From an uncultured Clostridia bacterium (GTDB taxonomy: Bacteria > Bacillota > Clostridia > Oscillospirales > Oscillospiraceae), in assembly GCA_937858235.1 (NCBI GenBank), contig CALLZZ010000169.1, forward strand, positions 1 to 31,285: DNA of 31,285 nt, in the 5' to 3' direction. Position 1 is the first letter of the stretch. Every line of letters begins with the position of its first letter. The position numbers and the translations under genes are program-made. Below the pieces are notes generated by a model, which did no database searches, was not told the origin of the DNA, and was given only the letters and a program-made list of their open reading frames with translations. This document shows, piece after piece, positions 13,609-21,705 of this stretch.

Positions 13609-14598
13609 ATGAATTTGAGAGGCAGAGATTTTCTGAAACTACTGGACTTTACGCCGGAGGAAATCCAGTATTTATTAAATCTGGCAGCAGAACTGAAGGG
13701 GAAGAAAAAAAAAGGCATTCGCCACGATGACTTCTATGGGAAAAACATCGCCCTGATTTTTGAAAAAACATCTACCAGAACGCGCTGCTCCTTTGAAGTG
13801 GCGGCTCACGATCTGGGGATGCATGTTACTTACTTAGATCCCACTGGTTCCCAGATTGGGAAGAAAGAATCCATTGCTGATACTGCCCGCGTTCTGGGTA
13901 GAATGTTTGATGGGATTGAATATCGAGGCTACGGACAGGCCGTTGTAGAGGAATTGGCACAGTACGCCGATGTTCCGGTCTGGAACGGCTTGACCAATGA
14001 ATTTCATCCCACTCAGATTTTAGCGGATTTCTTGACCATACAGGAACACTTTGGTCACCTGAAGGGCATCAACTTTGTTTATATGGGAGACGCACGTTAC
14101 AACATGGGCAATTCCCTTATGGTTGGTTGTGCGAAAATGGGGATTAACTTTACCGCCTGTGCCCCCAAAAAGTATTTTCCCGCACCGGAACTGATTGAAA
14201 TCTGCCAAACACTTGCAAAAGCCTCTGGCGCTATTCTGAGGTTTGAAGAGGATCCTATGGCTGCAACCAAGGGTGCCGACGTGCTCTACACAGACATCTG
14301 GGTTTCCATGGGTGAACCCCTGGAGGTTTGGGAAGAACGAATCAACGATTTGGCATCGTACCAGGTCAATCAGAAATTGATGCATCATGCTGGTTCTCAG
14401 GCGCGCTTTATGCACTGTCTACCCGCGTACCACGATCATAATACAGTTGTAGGCAAGGAGATGGGGGAGCAGTTCCATCGGGACGCGATGGAAGTAACAG
14501 ATGAGGTGTTTGAAGGGCCTCAGTCCATTGTTTTTGACGAAGCAGAAAACAGAATGCATACAATTAAAGCGGTTATGGCTGCTACGTTGCCTAAATAA
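13609..14598 (+). CDS. argF: ornithine carbamoyltransferase
   Basis: The 329-residue enzyme makes citrulline and phosphate from ornithine and carbamoyl phosphate. It has the carbamoyl-phosphate loop STRTR (55-59), HPTQ (about 132), the ornithine-side motif DIWVSMGEP and the late HCLPAYHD loop with its catalytic Cys. Length matches the family. ATG 13609 follows TAGGAGGAAACAGG. The gene stands alone with its own promoter and terminator, without arcA or arcC next to it, so I prefer the biosynthetic name argF. The sequence is close to the longer type shared with catabolic ArcB, so catabolic use cannot be excluded. Confidence 0.93.
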   Translation: MNLRGRDFLKLLDFTPEEIQYLLNLAAELKGKKKKGIRHDDFYGKNIALIFEKTSTRTRCSFEVAAHDLGMHVTYLDPTGSQIGKKESIADTARVLGRMFDGIEYRGYGQAVVEELAQYADVPVWNGLTNEFHPTQILADFLTIQEHFGHLKGINFVYMGDARYNMGNSLMVGCAKMGINFTACAPKKYFPAPELIEICQTLAKASGAILRFEEDPMAATKGADVLYTDIWVSMGEPLEVWEERINDLASYQVNQKLMHHAGSQARFMHCLPAYHDHNTVVGKEMGEQFHRDAMEVTDEVFEGPQSIVFDEAENRMHTIKAVMAATLPK

Positions 14599-14621
14599 CG
14601 CTTTATAATTACAAATTATCA

Positions 14622-14660
14622 AAAACAGCGATTCTCCTAATAGGGGGAATCGCTGTTTAT
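14622..14660. terminator. bidirectional intrinsic terminator between argF and hprK
   Basis: AAACAGCGATTC pairs with GAATCGCTGTTT across a short CC/GGGGG-containing loop. The convergent genes end on either side, and both strands have A/T tails. Confidence 0.85.
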
Positions 14661-15611
14661 TTAAGTATGGTCTTTTACGGAATTTTGGAGAAAATGGGCA
14701 TCAATTTGATCCGTGAACGCCCTAGCTGTATTAAACCCCATTTTTTTCTGCCGATTATTCATAGCGGCTACCTCAATGATAATGGCTAAATTACGCCCCG
14801 GTTTTACCGGAATGGTGACAGTCGGAACCTGTACGTCCAGCAGGGAGGTGAAACTGTCTTCCAGCCCCAGCCTGTCATAAACATAGTTATCACGCCATTG
14901 CTCTAGATTGACAATGAGATCTATCTTTTGGCTCTCCTTTACCGCTGAAATACCAAACATATGCCGTACATCAATGACGCCAATCCCGCGCACTTCAACA
15001 TAATAACGAATTAGTTCCGGGGAAGAACCCAACAAGGAATCCTGGCTAATTTTTTTGATGTCTACGGCATCGTCTGCAATGAGCCGATGTCCGTGCTTAA
15101 TCAAATCAATGGCGGTTTCACTCTTGCCCACACCAGACTCGCCCATCAACAGAACACCTTCCCCGTAAACCTCCATTAAAACGCCGTGGCGGGTAATACG
15201 GGGCGAAAGGTGGTTGCGCAGGGAGGCAGTCAAATCACTCATGAACTCTCCCGTTACTTGATTGGTACGCAGAACCGTACAATCACGGCGTTTTGCGGTC
15301 TGAATGCACTCCGGAAATAACTCCAGGTTCCGGGCGATTACCAACGCGGGAATGGGTCTTGAAAACAGGTTATCAAAAAAGGTGTAGCGATCTCCCGGAG
15401 TCATTGTTCTCATGTAGCTGTATTCTGCCTTCCCCAGCAGTTGAACGCGGTGATTATCAAAATAATCATAGTAGCCCACCAACTGCAAACCGGGACGATT
15501 TACACTGGGAACATTAATGGTTACTTTCTCAAATTGGTCACTTTTCGTCAGGACTTCTAATGCAAATTCCTCTACGATAGCTGCCAGCGGAACTCCCTTT
15601 TTCGCATGCAT
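14661..15611 (-). CDS. hprK: HPr kinase/phosphorylase
   Basis: The 316-residue product phosphorylates and dephosphorylates HPr at its regulatory serine, the switch for carbon catabolite control in Bacillota. The N-terminal domain (1-130) is followed by the kinase domain with P-loop GESGVGKS (157-164), HGHRLIADDAV (about 173-183) and the HprK signature VEVRGIGVIDV (205-215). ATG 15611 follows AAAGGAGG. A sigma-A promoter lies upstream. Length and motifs are normal. The gene is monocistronic and converges on argF with a shared terminator. Confidence 0.96.
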   Translation of the reverse strand: MHAKKGVPLAAIVEEFALEVLTKSDQFEKVTINVPSVNRPGLQLVGYYDYFDNHRVQLLGKAEYSYMRTMTPGDRYTFFDNLFSRPIPALVIARNLELFPECIQTAKRRDCTVLRTNQVTGEFMSDLTASLRNHLSPRITRHGVLMEVYGEGVLLMGESGVGKSETAIDLIKHGHRLIADDAVDIKKISQDSLLGSSPELIRYYVEVRGIGVIDVRHMFGISAVKESQKIDLIVNLEQWRDNYVYDRLGLEDSFTSLLDVQVPTVTIPVKPGRNLAIIIEVAAMNNRQKKMGFNTARAFTDQIDAHFLQNSVKDHT

Positions 15612-15666
15612 ACTGAGCGTCCTCCTTTGGATTATTTGTTGTGCTGCAAATCACTTCCTTCCTTGT

Positions 15667-15695
15667 AGTATATCTGTTTTTTTCCTATCTGACAA
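15667..15695 (-). promoter_or_regulatory. sigma-A promoter of hprK
   Basis: On the minus strand TTGTCA (15695-15690) and TATACT (15672-15667) are 17 bases apart, 55 bases before the hprK start. Confidence 0.75.
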
Positions 15696-15816
15696 CTTAA
15701 TCTCAGGAAGAAGGGAAAAAGTGCTTTACATTGACACTTTATCATGGTACTATACTAGCGTACTCCTTTTTGCTCGAAAAGCGAGGAAATTTATCGTTAC
15801 TTAGGAGAGAATGAAA

Positions 15817-16656
15817 ATGAAAAACATGAAGAAAATCTTGAGTCTCATGCTGGCTCTGGTTATGATGCTGGCTCTGGCCTCCTGCGGCAGCGCAGGGTCT
15901 GGTGCAGCTTCCGGTTCTGCAACAGGATCTGGATCGGCTGCAGAGGATGCCAGCGATCTGGCTTATGTAAAGGACAAGGGCACCCTGATTGTTGGTATCA
16001 CTGACTTTAAGCCGATGGATTATAAGAATGATGCCGGAGAGTGGGTTGGCTTTGACGCTGACATGGCTACCGCATTTGCAAAGTCCCTGGGTGTCGATGT
16101 CCAGTTTATCGAAATTGACTGGGATAATAAAATCATGGAGCTGAATGCTAAGAGCATTGACTGTGTCTGGAACGGCATGACTCTGACCGATGAAGTGAAA
16201 AAGTCTATGGCTACCTCTAACCCCTACTGTGACAACGCACAGGTGGTTGTGGTTCCTGCTGACAAGGCTGATCAGTATCAGGATGTTGATAGCCTGAAAG
16301 ATCTGTCCTTCGCAGTAGAATCCGGTTCTGCCGGTGAAGCAGAAGCGAAGAATCAAAACCTGACCTATACTTCTGTATCCACCCAGTCTGACGCTGTTAT
16401 GGAAGTCTCCTCCGGCGCATCCGACGCCTGCGTTATTGACCTGCTCATGGCTGGCGCTATAATCGGTGAAGGTACCAGCTACCCCAAACTGACTCATACT
16501 GTTAAACTGAACAGTGAGCAGTATGGTGCTGCTTTCCGTACCGATTCTGATTTGGCTGAAGTACTGAACAAATTCTTGGCCGATTCCTACAAGGATGGCA
16601 GCATGCAGAAAATTGCTGAAACCTATGGTGTTCAGGAATCTCTGATCGCGCAGTAA
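15817..16656 (+). CDS. amino acid ABC transporter substrate-binding lipoprotein
   Basis: I prefer the ATG at 15817 because the AGGAGAG site (15803-15809) is too close to the ATG at 15811. A lysine-rich N-terminus and hydrophobic core lead to the lipobox LASC, so the mature protein is a membrane-anchored lipoprotein. A Ser/Gly/Ala-rich linker follows. The rest is a family 3 solute-binding protein (GTLIVGITDFKPMDYKNDAG; then DIDW-type strands, NGMTLTDE and a late YKDGSMQKIAETYGV). It delivers a polar amino acid to the permease encoded next. TTGACA at 15731 lacks a well-placed -10 box, so the promoter is uncertain. Substrate could be glutamine, glutamate, cystine or another polar amino acid. Confidence 0.92.
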   Translation: MKNMKKILSLMLALVMMLALASCGSAGSGAASGSATGSGSAAEDASDLAYVKDKGTLIVGITDFKPMDYKNDAGEWVGFDADMATAFAKSLGVDVQFIEIDWDNKIMELNAKSIDCVWNGMTLTDEVKKSMATSNPYCDNAQVVVVPADKADQYQDVDSLKDLSFAVESGSAGEAEAKNQNLTYTSVSTQSDAVMEVSSGASDACVIDLLMAGAIIGEGTSYPKLTHTVKLNSEQYGAAFRTDSDLAEVLNKFLADSYKDGSMQKIAETYGVQESLIAQ

Positions 16657-16686
16657 AAGGATCAAGCATCGTTTTTGTTGCATGGC

Positions 16687-16717
16687 AAAGGCAGAGGGTT
16701 TTTTGCCCTCTGCCTTT
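16687..16717 (+). terminator. intercistronic hairpin, partial terminator or mRNA stabiliser
   Basis: Perfect 12-base arms AAAGGCAGAGGG and complement, with a T-rich loop and a short T tail, sit between the binding-protein gene and the permease gene. Such hairpins usually give more binding protein than membrane components. Confidence 0.75.
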
Positions 16718-16749
16718 TGAAAGGTTTCTGGAAGTGAGGTTATTAACAA

Positions 16750-17394
16750 ATGTTCCTAACAGTCACCCTGTCGCTGTTGCAAGGACTAGCCACTACGGTT
16801 AAGCTCTTTGCGTTAACATTGCTTTTTTCCCTGCCTCTTGGATTGATCATCAGCTTTGGATCCATGAGCAGATTTAAAATCCTCCGTTACCCTGTTAAAA
16901 CCCTGGTCTGGGTGGTACGTGGATCCCCGTTGATGATCCAGTTACTCATTATGTACTATGGTCCCGGGCTCTTATTTGGGTGGGAGCTTTTGCCTCGATT
17001 TACTGCGGCTCTGGTGGCGTTTGTAATCAACTATTCCTGCTATTTCTCGGAAATCTACCGCGGCGGTATCGAAGCGATTCCAAAAGGTCAGTATGAAGCC
17101 GGTCAAGTTCTGGGCATGACGAAAAGTCAGATCTTTTGCAAAGTAGTGCTGCTCCAGGTAGTCAAACGGATTGTGCCGCCTATGTCCAACGAGATCATAA
17201 CATTGGTAAAGGATACTTCTTTAGCCCGGATCATCGCAGTATATGAGCTGATCTGGAACGGACAGACCTTTATCAAGAGTGCCGGCATCATTTGGCCGCT
17301 GTTCTACACCACTGTGTTTTATCTGGTTTTCAATGGCGCACTGACATTGCTGTTTGGCTACATAGAGAAGCGACTTGATTTTTTTAAATGTTGA
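16750..17394 (+). CDS. amino acid ABC transporter permease
   Basis: The 214-residue membrane protein of the His/Glu/Gln/Arg permease family has about five membrane segments. Its EAA loop, which contacts the ATPase, reads YRGGIEAIPKGQYEAGQVLG and continues MTKSQIF. Length is normal for a homodimeric permease. ATG 16750 follows GAAGTGAGG. Its last codons run into the ribosome site of the ATPase gene, so the two are surely cotranscribed. It forms the channel for the substrate delivered by the lipoprotein encoded upstream. Confidence 0.92.
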   Translation: MFLTVTLSLLQGLATTVKLFALTLLFSLPLGLIISFGSMSRFKILRYPVKTLVWVVRGSPLMIQLLIMYYGPGLLFGWELLPRFTAALVAFVINYSCYFSEIYRGGIEAIPKGQYEAGQVLGMTKSQIFCKVVLLQVVKRIVPPMSNEIITLVKDTSLARIIAVYELIWNGQTFIKSAGIIWPLFYTTVFYLVFNGALTLLFGYIEKRLDFFKC

Positions 17395-17408
17395 GGAGAG
17401 ATAATACA

Positions 17409-18197
17409 ATGGCTATGTTAGACGTAAAAAACATTAGTAAAAGCTTTGGCTCTACTCACGTTTTGAAAGATATTAGTTTTTCTCTAGAACAGGGTGAAAC
17501 CATTGCAGTGATCGGTGTTTCGGGCAGTGGTAAAACAACATTGCTACGCTGCCTGACCCATTTAGAGCAGGCGGATCAGGGAACCGTTTCCATCCATGAC
17601 AAAGTGGTTTTCGATGGGAAAAGCCAGAAAAGCTTGTCTGATCGTGAACTGCGCCAGCGCAGACTCCACTTTGGTATGGTGTTTCAATCCTTCAATCTGT
17701 TTCCGCAGTATACCGCGCTTCAAAATGTGATGTTGGCTAGTCAGCTGTTAGCCAAAGAACGTCCAGACTATAAGCAGAATCATAAAGCAATTCACAGAGA
17801 AGTGGAGGAAAAGGCAAAGTCTTTGTTGGCACAGGTAGGGCTGAGCGAACGAATCGGAAACTATCCGCACCAGCTCTCTGGTGGACAGCAGCAGCGTGTT
17901 GCCATCGCCCGTGCACTGGCCTTGGAACCGGATATTCTCTGTTTTGACGAACCGACTTCCGCTTTAGATCCCGAATTGACTGGTGAAGTACTAAAGGTCA
18001 TCCGGTCGCTGGCAGAACGAAAGATGACGATGATTATCGTCACCCATGAGATGGCCTTTGCACGCGATGTAGCAGATCGTGTTATTTTTATGGACGTTGG
18101 CTATATTGTTGAACAGGGCAGAGCAGCGGATCTGATCAATCACCCTAAAGAGGAACGAACCAAACAGTTTCTGGCTCGTTATGCCTCTGGCCAGTAA
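17409..18197 (+). CDS. polar amino acid ABC transporter ATP-binding protein
   Basis: I start at ATG 17409, ten bases after AGGAG at 17394-17398; an upstream in-frame start inside the permease gene lacks a ribosome site. The 262-residue protein has Walker A GVSGSGKTT (about 35-43), Q-loop MVFQSFNLFP, signature LSGGQQQR, Walker B DILCFDEPTSALDPE and the switch His in VTHEM. This is a GlnQ/HisP-type ATPase that powers import. It is the last gene of the three-gene importer operon and is followed by a strong terminator. Confidence 0.94.
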   Translation: MAMLDVKNISKSFGSTHVLKDISFSLEQGETIAVIGVSGSGKTTLLRCLTHLEQADQGTVSIHDKVVFDGKSQKSLSDRELRQRRLHFGMVFQSFNLFPQYTALQNVMLASQLLAKERPDYKQNHKAIHREVEEKAKSLLAQVGLSERIGNYPHQLSGGQQQRVAIARALALEPDILCFDEPTSALDPELTGEVLKVIRSLAERKMTMIIVTHEMAFARDVADRVIFMDVGYIVEQGRAADLINHPKEERTKQFLARYASGQ

Positions 18198-18209
18198 CTA
18201 CTAAATTTG

Positions 18210-18248
18210 AAAACAGCGAAGCGGTTTGTACCGTTTCGCTGTTTTTTC
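18210..18248 (+). terminator. intrinsic terminator of the amino acid importer operon
   Basis: AAAACAGCGAAGCGG pairs with CCGTTTCGCTGTTTT with one G-T pair, followed by TTTC. Confidence 0.88.
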
Positions 18249-18253
18249 AGGCG

Positions 18254-18843
18254 TTAAGCCTTGTCAAAGGCTGGGTTTGTAAAATAGATGTTCCGCTGAT
18301 TCATCTTATTTCTAGACAACTCCAACGCTTCACCAAACCGCTGGAAGTGAACGATTTCAAAAAGCGGATAACATCGCTGACATCAGGATCATCGCTAAGC
18401 CGCAAAATGTTGTCATAGGTGACACGCGCCTTTTGTTCGGCTGCCATATCCTCAGTTAGGTCAGCAATCACATCCCCTGTGGACTGCATACCGTCGGCGT
18501 TCCAGGGTGTGCCGGATGCAGCAGTAGGGTAGACCCCTGTGGTATGGTCTACGAAGTAAGGAGCAAAACCGCTTTCAATGATTTGTTCCCGCGTCAGGTT
18601 CCTGGTAAGCTGATGAACCAGTGTGCCAACCATCTCCAGGTGACCTAATTCTTCGGTACCAATGTCTGTTAGGACGCTCTTCACTTCATTGTAGGGCATA
18701 GCATACCGCTGACTCAGATAGCGCAGTGAGGCACCAAGTTCTCCGTCAGGACCACCATACTGAGAGATAATCACGGAAGCCAGACGAGGATTGCTGTTTT
18801 TAATGTTAATCGGATACTGAAGCTTTTTCTGATAGACAAACAT
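18254..18843 (-). pseudogene. cotJC: spore coat manganese-catalase protein CotJC, frameshifted near the C-terminus
   Basis: ATG 18843 follows AGGAGGTG and overlaps the stop of the upstream coat gene. The protein MFVYQKKLQYPINIKNSNPR is a CotJC/manganese catalase with metal-ligand segments EELGHLE and AAEQKARVTYD. The open frame ends at 18301 with the foreign tail KSFTSSGLVKRWSCLEIR. The true C-terminus, EIVHFQRFGEALELSRNK followed by NIYFTNPAFDKA, is encoded in another frame down to the stop at 18254. The frame is lost at about 18357-18363, after IRFL; a deletion of a few bases in the usual RERE stretch fits. The EIVH piece carries a metal-ligand His of the family, so enzyme activity should be lost unless the shift is a sequencing error. 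CotJC is normally a coat protein made in the mother cell. Confidence 0.85.
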
Positions 18844-19295
18844 TACTTTTGCACCTCCTGACGTTCCCAAGGCCATGGACCCTCCAGCCAGGTGTAGTGG
18901 TCATCCATGGCTGTTTCGCCCAGTGTGATAGGACCGTGATCCTCAAGATATTTGTCTCGAGCACTTCGCTCCAGGGCAACATATTTCTGAAAGAGTGCAA
19001 ATGCTTCTGCGTCTTCAGCGTGGGTATCCAAATACAGCCCTAGCTCATGTATTACAAGGCCGAGCGCCTGTAATTCTGTCAGGGGGGTTTTAGGAACTTC
19101 GGTACCACTTTTTTTTAAATGGAAGGGGAGGTTTAAGGCAGGATACAGTGTTCCTTGACTCAGTGCCTCCCTGGAACCGTATTTCGCAGAGTTTGTCTGC
19201 TGGAACGGAACAAAAGGAACTGCCAGCGGTGCACAGCCAGGCATTGTGCCTTTATCAGGCGGGCACACAGTTGGCATAGGAAGATTCGAACTCAA
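18843..19295 (-). CDS. cotJB: fused CotJA-CotJB spore coat protein
   Basis: The 150-residue protein combines two coat proteins that are separate in Bacillus. Residues about 20-60 (LAVPFVPFQQTNSAKYGSRE, then GTLYPALNLPF) match CotJA, and residues about 70-145 (LTELQALGLVIHELGLYLDT, then DEMD-like FALFQKY and DHYTWLEGPWPWE) match CotJB. Both are thought to help place CotJC in the coat. The N-terminus is rich in Pro and Cys. The start at 19295 follows AAAGGAG. The stop overlaps the ATG of cotJC (TAATG), so translation is coupled. The unit is probably transcribed in the mother cell; no clear sigma-E box could be fixed. Confidence 0.8.
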   Translation of the reverse strand: MSSNLPMPTVCPPDKGTMPGCAPLAVPFVPFQQTNSAKYGSREALSQGTLYPALNLPFHLKKSGTEVPKTPLTELQALGLVIHELGLYLDTHAEDAEAFALFQKYVALERSARDKYLEDHGPITLGETAMDDHYTWLEGPWPWERQEVQK

Positions 19296-19465
19296 TGGAA
19301 TAATCTCCTTTGCTTCATGCTAGGCGATTTTCGACCGCCTTCGCACCATCCTATGCAGTATACATCACCCCGGTGATAATATAGGAAGCGATACTTGATC
19401 TTCTCACTGGTCACTTTCTGTGCTACAATAGGGACAGGTTGCATACACTTTCACAGGTGATGCAA

Positions 19466-20161
19466 ATGAATAAAGTAACAAAAATGTTCTTCCTCTTGTT
19501 GTCTTTTTTAGCGTTTTCTTTTTGCTTGTTTCAGTTAACCCAGAGGTATTTATCTACTACCTCCTATGTGCGGTGTACAAGCAACACCCTCATTTTAGAT
19601 GCAGGGCACGGAGGGGAGGATGGTGGAACAGTTTCCGTTTCTGGTGTTCCAGAAAGTGGGATCAACCTGTCAATCGGGTTAAAGATGGATCAGATTGCCG
19701 GGTTATACGGGGTTCAGACCCTTCTTATCCGTACGGAGGATACTTCTATTGCGGATAACAGTGCGCAAACACTGCGCGAGAAAAAGCGCAGCGATTTGCA
19801 TAATCGGGTTGCCATTGTAAATCAAACCCAGGGTGCCGTTTTGATCAGCATTCATCAAAACAATCACCCACAAAAATCTGCTAGAGGTCCGCAGGTGTTT
19901 TTTCATGACGATGAGAACAGTAAGGCGTGGGCCGAACAAACACAGACTTTTTTCAAAACAGGACTAATGCCCGAAAACCATCGGCAGGCAACTAAAATCT
20001 CGAGTCAGGTATACCTAATGAATCACATTGACTGCTGCGCAATTTTGGTTGAATGCGGTTTTCTTTCCAATCAGGAAGAAGATTTGTTGTTGCAAAGCGA
20101 TGAATATCAGAGCAAAATTGCCGCAATTCTGATGGGGTCATATCTGGCATATCAGTCGTAA
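19466..20161 (+). CDS. cwlD: N-acetylmuramoyl-L-alanine amidase CwlD
   Basis: I prefer ATG 19466 (MNKVTKMFFLLLSFLAF), seven bases after CAGGTG; upstream starts at 19439 and 19460 are poorer. An N-terminal membrane anchor or signal segment is followed by an Amidase_3 domain. ILDAGHGGEDGG holds the first zinc His and the nearby Glu pair, ISIHQNNH the second His region, and ILVECGFLSNQEED the catalytic Glu. CwlD removes peptide side chains from cortex peptidoglycan so that muramic lactam can form, needed for spore germination. A TACAAT-like box lies about 40 bases upstream. radA begins 20 bases downstream, so the two may be cotranscribed. Confidence 0.88.
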   Translation: MNKVTKMFFLLLSFLAFSFCLFQLTQRYLSTTSYVRCTSNTLILDAGHGGEDGGTVSVSGVPESGINLSIGLKMDQIAGLYGVQTLLIRTEDTSIADNSAQTLREKKRSDLHNRVAIVNQTQGAVLISIHQNNHPQKSARGPQVFFHDDENSKAWAEQTQTFFKTGLMPENHRQATKISSQVYLMNHIDCCAILVECGFLSNQEEDLLLQSDEYQSKIAAILMGSYLAYQS

Positions 20162-20181
20162 TTACAGAGGAATAGATACAT

Positions 20182-21543
20182 ATGAAAGTAAAAACGATAT
20201 TTTATTGTACTGACTGTGGGAATGAGCTACTGAAATGGCAGGGTCAATGTCCTGCCTGCAGAGCCTGGAATACGATAGTAGAGCAGCCGAAAGAGGGCAG
20301 AAGCAAAAAAAACGAAGCAATCAGCTTTGGAACCAGACCTAAATCAGTCGCGAAGCGGCTGAGCGAGATTGCAGATTCCGAAGAACTACGCTTTCAAACT
20401 GGAATGTGTGAACTGGATCGAGTGCTAGGCGGCGGGGCAGTACAGGGCTCCTTGGTGTTGATCGGCGGTGCGCCTGGTATCGGAAAATCTACGTTGATGC
20501 TTCAGATCTGTGATAATTTATGCCAATTTGCCACTGTCTTATATGTCTCCGGTGAGGAGTCCGTGCGACAAATTAAACTGAGAGCCGGCAGATTGAACAT
20601 TCACTGTGACGATCTTTATCTACTCTCTGAAAACAGCCTGGAGGAAATTATTGGGACCGTTCATGAGGTAAAACCAACAATTCTGATTATCGACTCCATG
20701 CAGACCATTCTGACCAGTAAGTCCGACTCAATGCCAGGCAGTATTGCACAGGTGAAGCAGTGTACCATGGCACTAATGGAACTGGCAAAAGGGGAAGGGA
20801 TTACCGTATTTGTCATTGGCCACATCAACAAAGAAGGCTCTATCGCTGGCCCCAAGGTTTTGGAACACATGGTTGACTGTGTGCTGAGCTTTGAAGGGGA
20901 ACAGCACATGGCCTACCGCATTCTGCGGGCTGCAAAAAATCGCTTTGGTGCCACCAATGAGATCGGTGTATTTGAAATGATGGATGAAGGTTTGGCAGAA
21001 GTGCCAAACCCATCTGAAATGCTGCTCAGTGGCCGACCGTCTGCAACACCTGGAACTTGTGTTACCTGCGTCATGGAGGGAATTCGCCCTGTCTTGGCAG
21101 AGGTACAAGCGCTGATCGCACCATCTGGTTTTGCTTCTCCCCGCAGAACCAGTAACGGCATCGACTATAACCGTGCCATGCTCTTGATGGCAGTATTAGA
21201 AAAGCGTGGCGGCTTGAATCTGGGTGGCCACGATGCTTACATTAACGTAATTGGTGGTCTGAATCTGGGGGAACCGGCAGCTGATCTGGCTACAGTTTTG
21301 GCACTGTCATCCAGCCTTTGCAATAAACCGGTACCAGATGATCTAGCTGCAATCGGTGAAGTTGGCTTGACTGGAGAACTGCGTACCGTAAATGCCTTAA
21401 GTCAGCGGCTATCTGAAGTGCAACGCCTTGGATTTACAAAGTGTATGATCCCAGCCCGTAACAGTGGAACAATCCTGGACATCCCAGGGTTGCAGCTTAT
21501 TTCTGTGCGTAATGTGCGGGAGGCTCTAGCTACGTTTCTTTGA
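20182..21543 (+). CDS. radA: DNA repair protein RadA
   Basis: The 453-residue protein has the N-terminal zinc finger (C9, C12, C23, C26), Walker A GAPGIGKST (96-104), the RadA signature KNRFG (about 253) and a C-terminal Lon-protease-like domain without a working protease site (ending ISVRNVREALATFL). RadA is a RecA-like helicase that extends recombination intermediates. ATG 20182 has a modest AGAGGAA site after the cwlD stop. Length is normal and all motifs are intact. The gene is followed by a separate promoter for the recombinase gene. Confidence 0.96.
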   Translation: MKVKTIFYCTDCGNELLKWQGQCPACRAWNTIVEQPKEGRSKKNEAISFGTRPKSVAKRLSEIADSEELRFQTGMCELDRVLGGGAVQGSLVLIGGAPGIGKSTLMLQICDNLCQFATVLYVSGEESVRQIKLRAGRLNIHCDDLYLLSENSLEEIIGTVHEVKPTILIIDSMQTILTSKSDSMPGSIAQVKQCTMALMELAKGEGITVFVIGHINKEGSIAGPKVLEHMVDCVLSFEGEQHMAYRILRAAKNRFGATNEIGVFEMMDEGLAEVPNPSEMLLSGRPSATPGTCVTCVMEGIRPVLAEVQALIAPSGFASPRRTSNGIDYNRAMLLMAVLEKRGGLNLGGHDAYINVIGGLNLGEPAADLATVLALSSSLCNKPVPDDLAAIGEVGLTGELRTVNALSQRLSEVQRLGFTKCMIPARNSGTILDIPGLQLISVRNVREALATFL

Positions 21544-21571
21544 CTGCGTGTTTTCACATGGGTGATTTATC

Positions 21572-21600
21572 TTGACATTCTCCTAAATCAACAGTAAAAT
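21572..21600 (+). promoter_or_regulatory. sigma-A promoter of the Xer-like recombinase gene
   Basis: TTGACA (21572-21577) and TAAAAT (21595-21600) are 17 bases apart. The implied leader of about 100 bases contains two strong hairpins. Confidence 0.75.
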
Positions 21601-21621
21601 AAATGTGTACATAAAAACAAA

Positions 21622-21639
21622 CGCCCCCACTAGGGGGCG
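21622..21639 (+). terminator. GC-rich hairpin in the recombinase leader (radA terminator or attenuator)
   Basis: CGCCCCC-ACTA-GGGGGCG is a perfect 7-base stem with a 4-base loop. The following AGTAATATTGATTTTA is only weakly T-rich, so termination may be partial. Confidence 0.6.
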
Positions 21640-21654
21640 AGTAATATTGATTTT

Positions 21655-21690
21655 ATGAAGTCAACAAAATAAAGATTTTGTTGACTTCAT
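21655..21690. repeat. perfect 16-bp inverted repeat just before the recombinase ribosome site
   Basis: ATGAAGTCAACAAAAT and its exact complement flank AAAG. The repeat ends one base before GGAGGGGG and 15 bases before the ATG. It may be an attenuator or RNA switch, or a binding site for the recombinase itself. Confidence 0.85.
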
Positions 21691-21705
21691 GGAGGGGGTT
21701 CTATT

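Noticed and set aside
15725..15760. Promoter TTGACA/TATACT before the substrate-binding protein gene
   Set aside because: The spacing is only 14 bases, or 20 from the overlapping TTTACA; not convincing enough to annotate.
18300..18370. Programmed frameshifting in cotJC at TTTTTGAAA
   Set aside because: A -1 slip would join IRF to EIVHF but leave out about three family residues, so a small deletion is more likely than a designed shift.
19296..19440. Sigma-E promoter between the divergent cotJ and cwlD genes
   Set aside because: ATATT and TATAC-like boxes exist, but neither fits the consensus with correct spacing.
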